A stretch of 64,000 nucleotides of DNA, from NCBI GenBank assembly GCA_022497145.1, contig MU385861.1, positions 555,450 to 619,449 of the forward strand. Direction: 5' to 3'. This document shows, one piece after another, positions 1 to 11,323 of the stretch. The number at the start of each line of letters is the position of its first letter. Position 1 is the first letter of the stretch. This stretch comes from Rostrohypoxylon terebratum. Lineage: Eukaryota; Ascomycota; Sordariomycetes; Xylariales; Hypoxylaceae. The translations under genes were made by a program, and so were the position numbers. The notes beneath the pieces were generated by a model that was given only the letters and a program-made list of their open reading frames with translations, made no database searches and was not told where the DNA came from.

Positions 1-709
1 GCACAACTCGCAGCACAACTCGCAGCACAACTCCCGGTCCATCTAAAACAGCCGTGCGCTCTTGCTCGTGGCACCAGCCTCCGCCAGCGCAGTTTCTCAA
101 AATAGAATTCGGCATAATAGGTATTGGCCACCAGAAAGAAGAGGCCTTCACTAACGAACTTTACCTTTCTCTTTCCTCTCTCTCGAGAAGTTTCCCATTC
201 ACTTATTCACCTCTTCACCTAAACCTAAACCTATTCACCTTTCAGCTGAAGAGGAGACGCGGTTTTTCCCTTTCTTTTGTGATTCATATCATTTTCGAGA
301 TCTATTGATCTAATTTTTTAAAACCAGTTAGAAACTGCTCTAGGGATTTAATGTTGTTAATGTCTATCTGCCACTTAGATTCACGCTTACGCTTACACTT
401 ACGCCTACATGAGCAAACCAACTAAAGAGCCAATTGTATGATGAGATGAGAGGATTCTCTGTTACACATGGCATCCATGGATCTATGAGAATAAGGTTAC
501 TCAATCGTTAACATCATTCTTCAAGCCACGAACATCACACGCTTATAACAACGACAACGTAAAATTTCCTATTCACGAAACCTGTCAGCCCGCGACATCC
601 TAACCTACCTTACCCTACGTATAATCTTGCATCGTCATCATCATCACCATCACCACTCATTCACTATCCATGGGGATCACCGCGTTGTTCGCTATCTTAT
701 GAGGTTAAG
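1..709. other. Upstream intergenic region of the Abp2-like gene
   Basis: I find no gene here. The first 36 bases are about three copies of a 12-mer (GCACAACTCGCA), so the window starts inside or at the edge of a small tandem repeat. Pyrimidine-rich sequence around 165-235 and imperfect GCTTAC/ACTTAC hexamers around 382-408 follow. CAT/CAC-rich sequence precedes the ATG at 710. An 84-codon open frame at 54-308 has no recognisable content and is not called. Confidence 0.5.
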
Positions 710-2782
710 ATGGCTCTCTCTACTCCAACAAGCAACGGTACTCGTCGCTTCAATCCGCTCCCGTCTCCAGGTAAAAATGAGACGCCCAGATCGGTAGGGA
801 TGGTAAGACCAATATTACCTCAAAAAAGCGTGACGACTGCTTCCATCGAGGACGCGTACGTGAGTTTTATCCTCTACTGCAACCCTGCAGTGCCTTTAGA
901 GACCGATACGTACGCGCTCAGAGAGGCATTCCGAACCCCACCAAAGAGCGAGGGGAAGAGCTTCAGTACATTTACCTTGTTTGAACTTATCAAAAAGCTT
1001 CACTCGAAAGAGCTTAAGACGTGGGCAGAATTGGCCTTGAAATTGGGTGTTGAACCTCCAGACCATGACAAGGGCCAAAGCTCACAGAAGATTCAGCAAT
1101 ATGCTGTTCGTTTGAAGGTAAAACTTCACTTAATTTCAGTAACATTCATGGTTGCTTCATTCGATAGCGGCGTAGCTTACTTCTAGTAGCGATGGATGCA
1201 CTCTATGCATATTAACGCTTTCTTCGACTATCTAATGGATAATCCGCACCCGTACTGGACCCAAATCCCCACTGATCCAAACCCGGTCTGCGAGGATGGT
1301 AGAGATGGGGTTGCCGCAGAAGATGACATGGCTCTACGTGCTTTACTGCCTCATATTCGCCCGCGTCGAGGTCGAAAAAGACCCGAGGAAGATAACCTCA
1401 GTAAATCTCCTTCACAGAGACCCAGATTAGAATCGCCGGGGTTTGGTGGGGAGCCTAGAACTGCTCGTCCAGATTCACTAGATCCGTGGACCGCCCACCC
1501 AGACGGAAGAAATTCATTCATGTTTCCGTCGGTCGACCCAAGGTCAAGCGTATTACCAGAAGCTAACTCGGCATTCCCATGGAGTAGTGACGTCTCACGT
1601 GAACCTATGTCGGCCTATCCTCAGTCCGCGATGACTCCGTCGACCAGAGGGACGTTCTGGGGCGATACAGCAGAACCTCGTTCCGCCATCAGCCCCAAGA
1701 CCAAGGCGCTCGGGCGTCGCCATGGGGCAAAGGTCGTTTCCTCGGCTTGGAGAAGCGGTGGTGTATCTACGAATGGCAGGCCTCGCGGGCGACCTCCAAC
1801 TAATCGTCCTACTGATAGTCCATTATCAGCAATCCCGGATGAGCGCAGAGAATTTCAGGGATCCCTTTTCGAGCAGAGCACACCACAGTCAAGCATAATG
1901 CCTACGCCGATGCTTCCTCCAGAGTCAGTACCCAAGTCAGCAGGACCGACCTCCGCCCCAACGTCGGCGCCAATAACAACGCCAACTTCTGCTCCTAGCA
2001 ACCGACCTACTCGGCCAGGTCGTCTCTCTCTTCAAGTCCCACAACGGGCCAGCGGACCTGTCCGATTAGCGACTCCCCCACCTCCAGTAGTCATGGTAAA
2101 CGGCAAAAGTCCAGTCAATGGCAATGGGGTAAATGGTGGTGGTAAAACGATAGATCACCCCCTAGAGGATGCGTTTACGGTGTTCGATCGCACTTCGGCT
2201 ATGTTTACGGCGACGTCGACCGGCGATGATGGAACCTCTGGAATGCATTTCGACCCTGATAACGGTGACCGGACGAACTATGATGAGATTGAGGCTATGT
2301 TTGTCGCCGATGTGCTTGAAGGTGCTTGGTTGGATGAAAAAGGGCAACCAGGTCCGACTGCTGACGTTGACGAGGCTATGGCTCTGGTTAAGGTTGTTAT
2401 CGAAGGCATATCGAAACAAGCCCTTACGAAGGAGGCCTTCCTTATTAACCTGTCGGCGCTCGCGGGCATCAAGTATTTGATGCAAGCGGGTACTACCTCG
2501 GTGCAGAGGCTGGAGGTTGGTCCTGACTACACGAAATACCAATGTGCCTGGGGCTTACGGTTTGGCTCCGTCAGCGGAAAATTCCGATTAACAGAGACGG
2601 TTCCACACGCAAGGTGGAAAAAGGGCGCCCAACGACCGGACGAACCTAGGGGAAACTCCGACGTCCCCGCTCAGGGTGAGGAGGCTGCAGACTTCTGGCG
2701 CAAAAGATACGCCGATCTCCTGCGCGTCGTAAACAAGAGGAGCGAAGATACCACGCGGGTCGCTAAAGGGTTACAGGAATAG
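710..2782 (+). CDS. abp2: ARS-binding protein 2 (Abp2)-like DNA-binding protein
   Basis: Two exons, 710-1117 and 1190-2782, joined across a 72 bp GT-AG intron, give about 666 residues. The splice restores the conserved sequence RLKRWMHSMHINAFFDYLM followed by PHPYWTQIP, which I recognise as the core of the fungal Abp2 family, named after the fission yeast protein that binds replication origins (ARS). The conserved block spans roughly residues 45-165. After it comes a long low-complexity Ser/Pro/Thr-rich middle, with an AT-hook-like GRPRGRPP stretch. A second conserved block (about residues 480-630) starts near EDAFTVFDRTSAMF and ends close to the C terminus. The expected location is nuclear. 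Origin binding itself is inferred from the family name. No lesions are seen. Confidence 0.85.
1118..1189 (+). other. Intron of the Abp2-like gene
   Basis: 72 bp intron, donor GTAAAA, acceptor TAG. A second TAG four bases upstream would break the frame. The chosen acceptor makes an uninterrupted KRWMH junction, which decides the exon boundary. Confidence 0.8.
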
Positions 2783-3222
2783 GTATAACATGTCTTGTAA
2801 GAGTATATCTATGGGTATATGATTCATGTGAGCTGCTCGAGATTCAACAGCTGTCTAATTCTTGTACATGTACTTTGGTTTCTGAGATACCCCGATCGCA
2901 TGTATTATCAGATATTTGGAATATAAAAAAAATATTTCTAGTTCATAGGTAGGGTCGAGCAAGTTCGATGAGTGATGCCACACCTCTTCTATCTGTTCAT
3001 ATTACTGGCATTTAACTTACGTTATAATAGTGCAACTTCTGGCTGTCTTCAAGTTTTGCGCTTATTCAATTTGTGTTTATTGCCCTCAATTGCTCAGAAT
3101 AGCTCATAATTCAATAACACCAGAAGAGTGTAGGTCAAGATCCGTACAGCAATGAATTTTCCTCCCAAAGAATAAATTCAACTTAAACTTTTCAAATCAT
3201 TAATGAGGGCAACAGAGGGAGA
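2783..3222. other. Convergent intergenic spacer
   Basis: 440 bp between the end of the Abp2-like gene and the end of the minus-strand membrane protein. It is AT-rich and holds A-runs near 2925-2940. Probably shared 3' UTR and termination sequence. No gene is seen. Confidence 0.5.
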
Positions 3223-3807
3223 CTAGGCGGTAATTGGGACCCAAAAGTTCCAATCTGTCAGGGAGCTATGACGAGGATTCTCAGAATGATGAAGTGAACC
3301 CACCCATTGGATCGATACCGCTAGCTCTTGCGGACTCACTGTTCGACTGGAAGGTGCTTCGACGATACTATTAGAGTTCGATTCATACGCTCGCTGCAGT
3401 AGCTGTGGTGGTTCGTTCGTATATGGCCTCTGTTGTGCTGCTATATCGAAAGATGACACATGACTGCACTGGGTATCATGATCTGGAGTTAGCTGCTGCT
3501 TCTTCGCCTTCTGTCGCCAGCAGAAGTGATAAAATAGCACCGCTATGACGGCTATGATTGCTAGTACACCGGCTACCGAGCCACCCACGATTGCGGACAC
3601 ATTAACATTGTCTGATGATAAAGACGCTGTAGACAGACGCGAGTGTGTTGCATTCAAAGGCGAGACCAACGCAATGATGGAGGATGGTAACAAAGTCGTT
3701 GTTGACGAGGATGAGTTTAAGAATGTGCGAGAATCCACGGAGTAGTGTTTCCATGAGGAATTATAGCTTTTTCTTAATCCGTGAGTATTTTCAGATTGGA
3801 TTAACAA
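3223..3807 (-). CDS. Single-span membrane protein, C-terminal part (5' end unresolved)
   Basis: An open frame on the minus strand encodes a Ser/Thr-rich stretch, then a strong membrane helix (VSAIVGGSVAGVLAIIAVIA followed by VLFYHFC). An immediate basic stop-transfer RQKAKKQQ and a polar cytoplasmic tail of about 95 residues come next. This layout (Ser/Thr-rich extracellular stem, GGxxG helix, basic flank) is typical of fungal cell-surface sensor or receptor-like proteins of the WSC/Mid2 style, but no sensor domain is visible. There is no ATG in frame, and a stop lies just upstream. So either 5' exons lie between 3808 and about 4200, which I could not identify, or this is a fragment. The function is not recognised. 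The product is inferred only from topology. Confidence 0.4.
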   Translation of the reverse strand: MLIQSENTHGLRKSYNSSWKHYSVDSRTFLNSSSSTTTLLPSSIIALVSPLNATHSRLSTASLSSDNVNVSAIVGGSVAGVLAIIAVIAVLFYHFCWRQKAKKQQLTPDHDTQCSHVSSFDIAAQQRPYTNEPPQLLQRAYESNSNSIVEAPSSRTVSPQELAVSIQWVGSLHHSENPRHSSLTDWNFWVPITA

Positions 3808-4549
3808 ATGAAATCGTCCGTGTCATTGCCGGGAAGTGTAAATGAACAGGACAGGTTAGCAGATGTTCATACATGCATCACCGCCACCGTCATCATCCGG
3901 CGACCTTCTCATCTCCAATCGTCAATTAAGCTAGCTTTAAGCAAACAAAACTTCCTCCAAAGACAGCTCAGTGAAGAGAAATCTTCACGTACTTGAACAA
4001 CCTAAATAGACGTTGACGATCATGAAACTGCTAGGTATATGAGATTGCCTGGGTCCCAAAAATTGTACCTTGAAGGGCCATGTCTCCTGCTCAACCCTAA
4101 AGTGGAGATATCAAGACCAAAAATAGATTGATAGCGAAATATGACATTGGCGCCTTTCCTGCTTTGTTGCGCTGTCACATTGCCGATGAGGTTCCCTTGA
4201 TCACGATGCGCGCGACGGTCTTGTGGGGAAACCTGGGGTATTCACCCGCAACCTTGGTTGATCAACCGGACCAATGATATACCAATGATATATATCGAAC
4301 TTATTAGCTTCTACTTCTTCAAATATAGAATCTAGCCGAATGGATTAGACGGAATGTATTGATCCTGGTATTGACAAATATCATATAGTCGACCATGGAT
4401 CTGTCATCGCCATGGAGGGCTGCGGCTAGGAACATAAAACCTAGGATTCTTGCCCGGATCGTCGGTCGACATTGCCTCCCCGAACAAGGTCCAACCAACT
4501 TGAACCAAATTTACTCCATTGCTGGAAGACTCTCTCACAGCTTGTCAAG
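3808..4549. other. Divergent intergenic region between membrane protein and LPMO
   Basis: About 740 bp. The minus strand of 3808-4100 may hold undetected first exons of the membrane protein; short ATG-started frames exist there but none has a clear signal peptide. The plus strand carries the LPMO promoter. A TATA-like ATATATCGAAC lies near 4290 and GATC/CGG-rich stretches near 4440-4480. No other gene is seen. Confidence 0.4.
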
Positions 4550-5650
4550 ATGAGATCCTCACTTTATGCTACGCTTGCTGCCATAGCCGCCACAAAAGTG
4601 GCTGGGCACTCTCTCTTCCAGGCCCTTTGGGTCGATGGCGTCGATATGATAAGTATCGCGGTCCCGACGTTGATTAGCAGGGAATTAACTTAGCTAGCAC
4701 GCGGGCCAATGCATTCGGATGCCTTCATCCAACAGTCCGGTCACGAATGTGAATAGCGCCGACATTCGATGTAATGTGGGAGGCACCAGGGGTGTTTCGG
4801 GCAAGTGTGCGGTGAAGCCAGGTAGTACCGTGACAATAGAAATGCACGCGGTAAGATATGTCCGTACATAATGATTGTTAGTAACTTACTTACTGTTATG
4901 TAGCAACCCGGTGATCGAAGTTGCGGTAATGAAGCTATTGGAGGAGCGCACTATGGCCCGGTTAACGTCTATATGAGCCAGGTTCCCGACGCCACAAAGG
5001 CCGATGGATCAACTCCGTGGTACAAGATCTTTGCCGACTCTTGGTCTGCGAAAGGGTCAGTGGGTGACGGTGACAACTGGGGAACGAACGACCTAAACTC
5101 TTGCTGTGGCAAGATGGACGTCCCGATCCCGGCGGATACACCTGACGGCGACTATCTCCTCCGAGCTGAGGTTATCGCCTTGCACACGGCATCCTCGGCT
5201 GGCGGTGCGCAGTTCTACGTTTCTTGCTACCAGATTACTGTTGCCGGAGGCTCCGCCTCCAGGGCTACTGCTCTACCAGCTGGTGTCAGTCTTCCGGGGG
5301 CGCTTAAGAGCAGCGACCCGGGGATCCAAATCAACATCCACTCCAAGATCTCGCAGTACGTAAATCCTGGCCCGGCTGTCATTGCCAGTGGTACCACGAA
5401 GGTGGCTGGCTCTGGCTGCTCCGCCGGTTGTGCGAAGACTTGCGCTGTTGGATCTGGACCTGTGGGCTCTGCTATCGGGACAACTCCTTTGCCGACTTCG
5501 GGCGCGGGTGCTGGTACCGGTGGTGAGGCTGGTTGTGCTCAGTCAAGGTACCAACAGTGCGGTGGCCAGGGATACACTGGCTGCACGACATGTGCTGAGG
5601 GGCTGACGTGCCAGGATGTATCGGCGCCGTACTATTCTCAGTGTGCGTAG
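4550..5650 (+). CDS. AA9 lytic polysaccharide monooxygenase with CBM1
   Basis: Secreted copper enzyme that oxidatively cleaves cellulose or related glucans. Three exons are inferred: 4550-4648, 4698-4850 and 4904-5650 (about 332 residues). A signal peptide (residues 1-19) ends in AG just before His20, which becomes the N-terminal copper-brace histidine. The second brace histidine is in GGAHYGPV (about residue 100). The axial tyrosine is in the family motif QFYVSCYQ (about 189). A Gly/Ser/Thr linker follows, and the last ~37 residues are a cellulose-binding CBM1 with CGGQGYTGC and YYSQCA. Exon 2 encodes CIRMPSSNSPVTNVNSADIR, typical of AA9. The odd point is the first intron: the expected donor reads ATAAGT instead of GTAAGT. 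A canonical alternative donor at 4640 (GTCGAT) would delete three residues and stay in frame. Family call is secure; exon 1 boundary is not. Confidence 0.88.
4649..4697 (+). other. Non-canonical (AT-AG) first intron of the LPMO gene
   Basis: The 49 bp segment begins ATAAGT and ends CTAG. Without removal the frame hits a stop at 4691-4693. If base 4649 were G the donor would be the perfect GTAAGT. Alternatives with GT donors are 4640 (in frame, loses Val-Asp-Met) and 4653 (no in-frame acceptor found). Confidence 0.5.
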
Positions 5651-6734
5651 GCCCGCCGTAGGGAGTGGGACAGAGGGACAGAGGGACAGAGGAGGTACAT
5701 CCACGGATTGCTGGAAAACAACAGTCATTCGTTCAAAAGAGGGACTTTAAATTGCATACCTAGTAACATACAAATTCAAGATATGGCGTGAAATGTGACG
5801 CTGTGAGGTTCGTGGTTTAGTAAACAAGAATCAGTTCATCCAAATTATGAAGAGATGACGGTTCCTAGTGAGACATCTGAAATTTCTACATCATAGTATT
5901 GTACCTACCTATGTAGTAGAACTTTCAGGGGGGAATTAGAGGGCTATTACATAGTACATACAATACATACGTCAGGTATGAGCGCTATTAAACGCCTGCA
6001 ACTTCCCGCACTTTTACTAAAGACGGAATGAAGCTCGGAAACCCCCACCCTAGAAAGTCCAACTGTACCCGAAAAGCTTGCAGGTACGAAGTAAGGTTGC
6101 TGCCAATTTCCACAATGCGAGATCTCCAGGGCTATCCATGCATCTGAGGGCAGTGGCAGGGCACAAAGCTCCGGTGCTATGGGTAGGTAGTGCACACTGC
6201 ACCATAGTACACTCGTCACTCAGTACACTTGACTGCATGTGGTACCTAATTAAGACTTAAGACTTAAGACTTAAGTACCTACATTCATGCATCCATGTAC
6301 TTCACGGCGTCACCCTCCAGTGTTCAAGTGTTCAGATCTTCGTCTTCACCCACGCAGCAGCTTCGTTCATACTACATAGATGCGTCGAAGTACTATTTTC
6401 GATGGGCATTAATATTTGTGCCTCCAGCACAGACTGGGTTGTCAACGAAACACCACGAGTGTAATGATTCCGAGAACTTGTTAAGAGATTCGAGCTCGGC
6501 CTCGGATAATATTGGCAGAATCTATCGAGCGTGTCAGCTACAATGCTAGATCGGCAGGCGGGTAGGGATCTCGAGCGGGGCGTAAGCAGCTGTGTTTGGT
6601 GTGTTTGGTGCCTAGATCCTAGGTCCTAGGTCCTATATTTCACTAAAATCCCAATCGTACCTATTTTTGAAGTTTGAAAAGAGTTATTTATATATGATGA
6701 CTGGTTATCCCATGCCTTCCGGTTTAGAAGGGAC
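5651..6734. other. Intergenic region between LPMO and NLR-like gene
   Basis: About 1.1 kb without a recognisable gene. It has a GGGACAGA micro-repeat at about 5661-5690, a triplicated TTAAGAC/CTTAAGA repeat at about 6250-6276, and a CCTAGGT-type palindromic repeat at about 6611-6634. Short open frames here carry no domain. Confidence 0.5.
6611..6634. repeat. CCTAGG-type dispersed palindromic repeat
   Basis: CCTAGATCCTAGGTCCTAGG-like run. One of about a dozen intergenic copies of this motif in the window. Confidence 0.6.
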
Positions 6735-9288
6735 GTGATGGGAAAGTTTCGTAGTTCTGTTCTCAAAGTATTTGCTGGGAAAGGCAAAGTCGACCGGAGC
6801 ACCGAAATTCTTCAAACGAGCACCTCTCAGTCTCCCCAACCTATCCCTCGACCTTCATCGACTACAAGCCAGCCCGCAAGCCAACCCACAAGCCAGCCCA
6901 CATCCGACTCATCCATCCAACAACCGATTCACGAAGTTCGGGATCTTGTGCCCGGGCTAGGTCTCTGGATAGAAGCCAAATCACAGATCGAAAAAGATCC
7001 TATATGGAAGGATAGTTCGGATAAATATGCCAACGCACTGTTCTCGATTGGGGATCCCAGCTATGGCCGGGATCAAACTTCAAAAGATGTGGTGAAGGTT
7101 GTAACAGGGGCCATCGAGACACTCAAGGAGACCAATAAATCTGATCCGTGGTTCATCCCGTTACCCGGAGGTAGGAGGGTTTCCTTCGATCATGTCTTAT
7201 CGAAGATGGCAGAGAGCGTTAAAGTCATGGCTACTCTGGGAGGTTCGCTTGCGCCATTAGATTCAACCCAGGGCGCGGGTATCGCATGCGCATGTCTCAA
7301 GGTCTTCGCCCAAGTAAGAGTTGCCCTTACAAATCGTACATCGTACCCCAAACTCGAATCCAGCTTACCTTGTTGATCGATAGGCCGTTATTGATGGGAA
7401 GGCAACCCGGGAACTTGTAGCTGACCAAGAGCCCATCGTTCACATAATCAGCTATTGTGCCAGTATCGAGCGATACTATCTATGTACCGAAAATCCATCT
7501 GTTGTTGATGCAAATGTTTTGAGACGTCTCCGAAAAAGCTTGGTAGACTTATATGTGAAGGTGTTACATTATCAGCTTCGAGTTTATCAGTACTTCACTG
7601 ACGGAAAACTAAGTAAAGTGCCTAGATTCGTAAGTCGATGAGCTGATACTAACGAAAACTTCTAGAACACGCAATTCAAAGTTTTATTCCAAGTGAATTT
7701 AAGGATCTCGCGGATGAAGTTCAGAAGCAGAGGAAAGTTGTCGACGACATGGTTCGGGAGGTAGATATGCGAAGTGAGTGTTTGCAACCATGATAGGCAG
7801 CCAGGATGCTAAAAACCAGGACATGCTAGGCTCCAAAGAATATCGCGCGAAGTTAGAAAACCTCCATGAGCCTATCATGAAGATAGGATCCCAACTACAA
7901 ACTATGGCAACGCGGGATAAGCGACGACACGTTCTCGACTGGGTTTCCGGGATACTTCCAGAGGGAAGCAATGCAAAATTCAACATGGCTAAGCCCATCA
8001 ATGGTACATGCAAGTGGCTTCTTACGGAACCGGAGTATGAAAAATGGCGTGGAGGGTCAACCCCGAGCTTCTTCTGGCTCAAGGGGAAGAGTAAGCCCCC
8101 CCTATTGAGAGCTAGCAGCCACCGCGACCAACTACATGCTAATTATAATGACCAGTGGGTGCCGGCAAGACTCATCTAACAACTGCCGTGATCACAGATA
8201 TCCAAGACCGAACCTCGCATGACTATGTAGAGCCAGTTGCGTTCTACTATTGTGACAAGGCGAATGGCAATGTAGAAGCAAGATGTGAAGCTGACGCTAT
8301 TATTAAGTCGATCTTGAGGCAAGTTCTATCGGAAGGGTCCGAGTTACCCGAATCTATCCTCGACATATACGATAAACAAAACGAACGTAGGACGGACCTT
8401 GACGCGAAAGATGCTATGAACATATTAACCAAGGCAATTAAAACTTATCAGCAAACCCATGTCGTGATTGACGCCTTAGACGAGCTAAACCCGAATGACT
8501 GCGATATATTATTCCATTATTTCAAAGAAATACTACGGCAACCTGATATGCCAATCAAGATTTTCGTCTCCAGCCGAGCCAACATGACACATATTGAATT
8601 TCAAGCTAATTGGCTGAAACGTGATTTCAGCATGCTAAGTGTTGATATTCACTCTCGAAACCAAAAAGACATTGAACTCTTCGTGGATCAAAAACTTGAA
8701 GAAGCGTTAGAGCACCTGTCTTTTAAGGGGAGGTTGAGTAAAGAAGACATCAAGGATGAGCTGTGTAATAAAGCCGGGGGAATGTAAGTTTTATCAATTC
8801 GTGTGTGTCGATTGAAACCTAGGTACGTTTACTAACGAGTCATAGGTTCCGTTGGGTAGAACTATCCATTGGATATTTGAGACGATCTGTAACTATGAAA
8901 GACTTTTTCAAAAGACTCAAGGCGATGCCTAAAGAGTTGAACGAGCTTTACAAGGTCGATTATAGAGAGCTACGAGACACGCTAGACACTGCAGCTGAGC
9001 TTCTCGATATATCGCTACGCTGGCTGATGTATGCTCAGAGTAGTCAGGTTCGAAAGACGGCTACATTCTTAGATATTGTTGGATCTGAATATGAAGATGT
9101 GGTCGATAAAGATACTATCCTTGGTACGTAAACGTCCATGCTAAGCCCTAGCTTGTAAACCCTGACTCCCGCCTCGCCAGCGCTTGCGATATTTTTGAAC
9201 TAATAATTTCATAGTAAGGGAATTACATAGCCACCATGATATACCTAGTAATGATGTTGAATTTCTAACATACACGGTCGATGAAATA

Positions 9289-9291
9289 GGG
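9289..9291 (+). other. Frameshift site in the NLR-like gene
   Basis: Upstream, the exon starting at 9215 reads VRELHSHDIPSNDVEFLTYT in frame 1 (codon starts at positions congruent to 1 mod 3). Downstream, CQSLIDWNEKIDEFSFAHLS lies in frame 2. A G run sits exactly at the switch, so one extra G explains it. Confidence 0.6.
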
Positions 9292-9709
9292 AGTATGTCA
9301 GAGCCTGATAGACTGGAACGAAAAAATCGACGAATTCAGCTTCGCTCACCTGTCGGTTAGAGAGTTCCTTGAAACGCAACCAGAATTCGAGCCAAAATTC
9401 TCTCATGACCATTTAGCGAAGTTTCTCCTCCGCCGGCTGTTCGAAACTAGCTATCGAAGACAGCGTAAGATATTTAAATACAGGCAAGATTACACTCCGT
9501 TCATAGACACGGATCCAGATCCGATCCAAAGACCAAACCGAAAAACCGTACCAAACACCAGAAAGCTCATTCAAGCGATGACTAACATCCGCGATCTCCC
9601 CAGGGGGTTTAAATACACATTTCATGTATATGCTGTATCCCACTGGATGAGCCACTGCATCAGTTCCAAGAATGTCCCCAAAATAGGACCAAGCACAATT
9701 AGCCCGGGG

Positions 9710-11300
9710 CTTGTTGAGACCATGTTACCCCTATGTCAGGTGAGAGAGACCGTGGCGTCCACCGGCTTTGATAACTGGCTAGAAACCGTTCAAATTTGCG
9801 GCCATAGTGTCATTGACTCAAGAGATCGGGATTGGGGCCGCTCGAGGGATCCTATTTTCGGTGGTTATAGGTACCTCTTGTGCAGGGGCTACTTCAAATC
9901 TACACCTCGCCCCCCTGTTCTATTTTGCCTTGCCTGTCAACATGGCATCCAAAATCTAGTAGATAGTTGCGTAGATGAGGGCCCTAGCGCACTTCCTTAC
10001 GAATGTTATGAATGGGGGGTCATATTTGCCTGCCTTGGCAATCAATTGAGCATAGCCCAGAAACTCCTCAGAAAGGAAAAGGAAGTGGGAACCATCGTCG
10101 AACATCGTTCTGCCCTCCTATCTAACCTATCTGCTTTCTATTGCAGTGAGGCAGAGCTTTTTAAGATGATGATGGGAACGGAAAGACGGATTCGAACCAC
10201 CGCCACCGAGGCTTCAGACAATGATATATCCCTGGACATACATCTCTTATTAGAGGTATTCGCATCTTATTGGGAGAGCTGGCCGAATCCTAATGATCGC
10301 GCCATTGTTAACGAAAGGCTAAGATGCCTTGTTGCCCAGATGAGCCGGCCTAGTAACGAAAAGGTAGTAGAGCGGCTCATCAATGGAGCACTTAGCACCG
10401 ATCGGGAGGATCTAGTTACATGCCTCTCTGGTAGACTATCTGGTTACGGTTGGAATATTTCGCCTAACGTTGTCCGCAACATACTAGAACTCGCTGAGGG
10501 AAACGATGCAGTTCGTAACATCGTTATGGAGAGGCTTGTCCAGGATTGTGACATCGAGGAGCAAATGATGGCCCAAGTACTCCAGAAAGCGAACATCATA
10601 CAAACTTCAGAGACGATTATCAATCTCTTCAACCGCAACAAGGACATGTGCGTTTCGAAGGAAATGATCGACCTGGCTATCAAGAATCGTTGGGCATCTC
10701 GGCAGATGGTTCAATTTTTATTGGGGAAAGTATCAGAGCTCCCCATCTCGAGTACTATGGTCATGACTGCGCTGAAAAGGTCTGTGGGGATTGTTATCGA
10801 GCTATTGAAGTATGACGAGGAGTTGAAGCTTTCCGAAGACCAGTTTCGATTGGCTATCCGAATGCTCCCATCCTCTATACCATGGAATACGCAGGAAAAT
10901 ATGTTTCTTTACAGTCGCAGACAAAAGCCCGAGTTAGAGTTACATGAGGATATTATAATGCTGGTTGTCAGCGGAAGGGCCGACGATACACAGAAGATCG
11001 AACTACTTGATTTATTCTTCGATCATCAGAATGGGTTGCCTGTCACCGAAGATGCTCTGCTACATGCCATGCAAAGGCAGTCAAGCCCGGAACTCATACG
11101 GAAATTGTTGGAATACCAGCGCCCTCGTACTACTCCTACGGAAGCTGTCATGCGAGAGTCGTGCCGCTTTGGCTCTGACATTTGGCGAGTCATCCTAGAA
11201 CTCCGGCCGGAATCAATCATCACGGAAGATATCATTCGATTAACAGGGCACCGTCCCGACATCATAGAAGCGATCTGTACAAAGGATTCATCCGAATCCA
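9710..11300 (+). repeat. C-terminal degenerate helical repeats of the NLR-like protein (coding)
   Basis: Protein-level repeats with recurring units such as SKEMIDLAIKNRW..., SEDQFRLAIRML..., TEDALLHAMQRQ..., TPTEAVMRESCRF... and TEDIIRLTGHRP. They follow a [S/T]-[E/K]-[D/E]-x-[I/M/V/L] pattern about every 30-35 residues. They look like worn versions of the TEEVVKAAA-type repeats found at the C terminus of other fungal NLR-like proteins. Ligand binding is an inference. Unit limits are approximate. Confidence 0.5.
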
Positions 11301-11323
11301 ATGAAGCAGTGGAGGGGAACTAA

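Larger units (their letters stand above)
6735..11323 (+). pseudogene. NACHT-domain NLR-like STAND protein with apparent +1 frameshift
   Basis: Large fungal NLR-like signalling NTPase of the kind implicated in heterokaryon incompatibility and non-self recognition. Exons: 6735-7313, 7384-7612, 7666-7773, 7830-8090, 8156-8783, 8846-9123, 9215-11323, all with GT-AG boundaries and several with CTAAC/CTAAT branch sites. The N-terminal ~300 residues resemble the helical domains before NACHT in fungal STAND proteins, after a Pro/Ser/Gln linker. Walker A is GKMGAGKT, split by the fourth intron; Walker B is HVVIDALDEL; an SSRAN sensor follows. Then come the winged-helix stretch and FSFAHLSVREFLE, a hallmark of this family. 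The C-terminal ~500 residues are degenerate ~30-35 residue helical repeats. At the GGG of 9289-9291 the frame of LTYTVDEIG must shift by one base to continue as VCQSLIDW; with one base removed the product is about 1,396 residues. This may be a pseudogene, a sequencing error, or an unusual 46 bp intron (9248-9293). Confidence 0.8.

Noticed and set aside
7774..7800. 23-27 bp intron in the NLR-like gene
   Set aside because: Too short for splicing. The acceptor at 7829 gives a normal 56 bp intron in the same phase.
8091..8155. Open reading frame through the intron within Walker A
   Set aside because: Reading through destroys the P-loop, whereas splicing GTAAGC...CAG creates GKMGAGKT.
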